In this document: in pieces, positions 25,401 through 25,429 of the stretch
Layout of the letters: each line of letters opens with the position of its first letter
Position numbering within the stretch: position 1 is the first letter of the stretch
Assembly: GCA_902465775.1 (NCBI GenBank)
Contig: CABQOJ010000001.1
Span: 1-25,429, forward strand
From: an uncultured Porphyromonas sp.
GTDB taxonomy: Bacteria; Bacteroidota; Bacteroidia; Bacteroidales; Porphyromonadaceae
DNA length: 25,429 nt
Direction of reading: 5' to 3'
Notes under the pieces: model-generated
What the model was told of the DNA's origin: nothing
The model's database searches: none
Seen by the model: only the letters and a program-made list of their open reading frames with translations
Made by a program: the position numbers and the translations under genes

Positions 25401-25429
25401 CTGTGGAAACAAAAACTTAGCTATATACA

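Overview
The window looks like a chromosomal segment of a Bacteroidales bacterium, most likely Porphyromonas (P. asaccharolytica/uenonis-like, by inference). Four observations support this. Promoters carry the Bacteroidetes -7 box TAnnTTTG, usually as TACCTTTG or TATCTTTG. Shine-Dalgarno sequences are weak or absent. The order purH-mreB-mreC-mreD-PBP2-rodA is a familiar Bacteroidales arrangement. One secreted peptidase closely resembles P. gingivalis dipeptidyl peptidase 5, with its catalytic triad at nearly the same residue numbers. Every recognisable gene is a core or metabolic gene; I see no rRNA, tRNA, CRISPR array, insertion sequence or prophage.

Layout, left to right. Positions 1-600 hold the first codons of a minus-strand gene that leaves the window, a composite tandem-repeat/hairpin element and the enolase terminator. 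eno (minus) and tnaA (plus, indole-forming tryptophanase) are divergent and separated by nested palindromes. After the tnaA terminator comes recR-ligA-MATE (plus), ending in a terminator that faces a minus-strand HU gene. HU and purH are divergent, with a 21-bp repeat cluster between their promoters. From purH to rodA (9032-16371) a tightly packed operon couples the last steps of purine synthesis to the MreBCD/PBP2/RodA elongasome. The two terminators at 16434-16475 and 16575-16620 close converging transcription units, again with a 21-bp repeat cluster between them. The minus strand then carries dpp5-HAD phosphatase and, further right, leuS-YitT-DUF2752-PAP2.

Two things stand out. First, leuS is broken: its two halves lie in different frames at about 23594, inside the CP1 editing domain. 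Comparison with the family suggests loss of about 19 nt. LeuRS is essential, so this is either an assembly or strain-mixture artefact or a remarkable real lesion. Second, the intergenic spaces carry an unusual repeat system. Four copies of a module of three (or about four) 21-bp units occur (413-475, 8755-8838, 16498-16560, 25072-25134). In two of them (left end and upstream of leuS) the module is joined to a second module made of 7-bp repeats, 9-bp repeats and complementary 7-bp repeats. That second module directly abuts a minus-strand -7 box, and the two copies share 30 identical bases there. I found no convincing new protein system; the repeats are the best candidate for undescribed biology.
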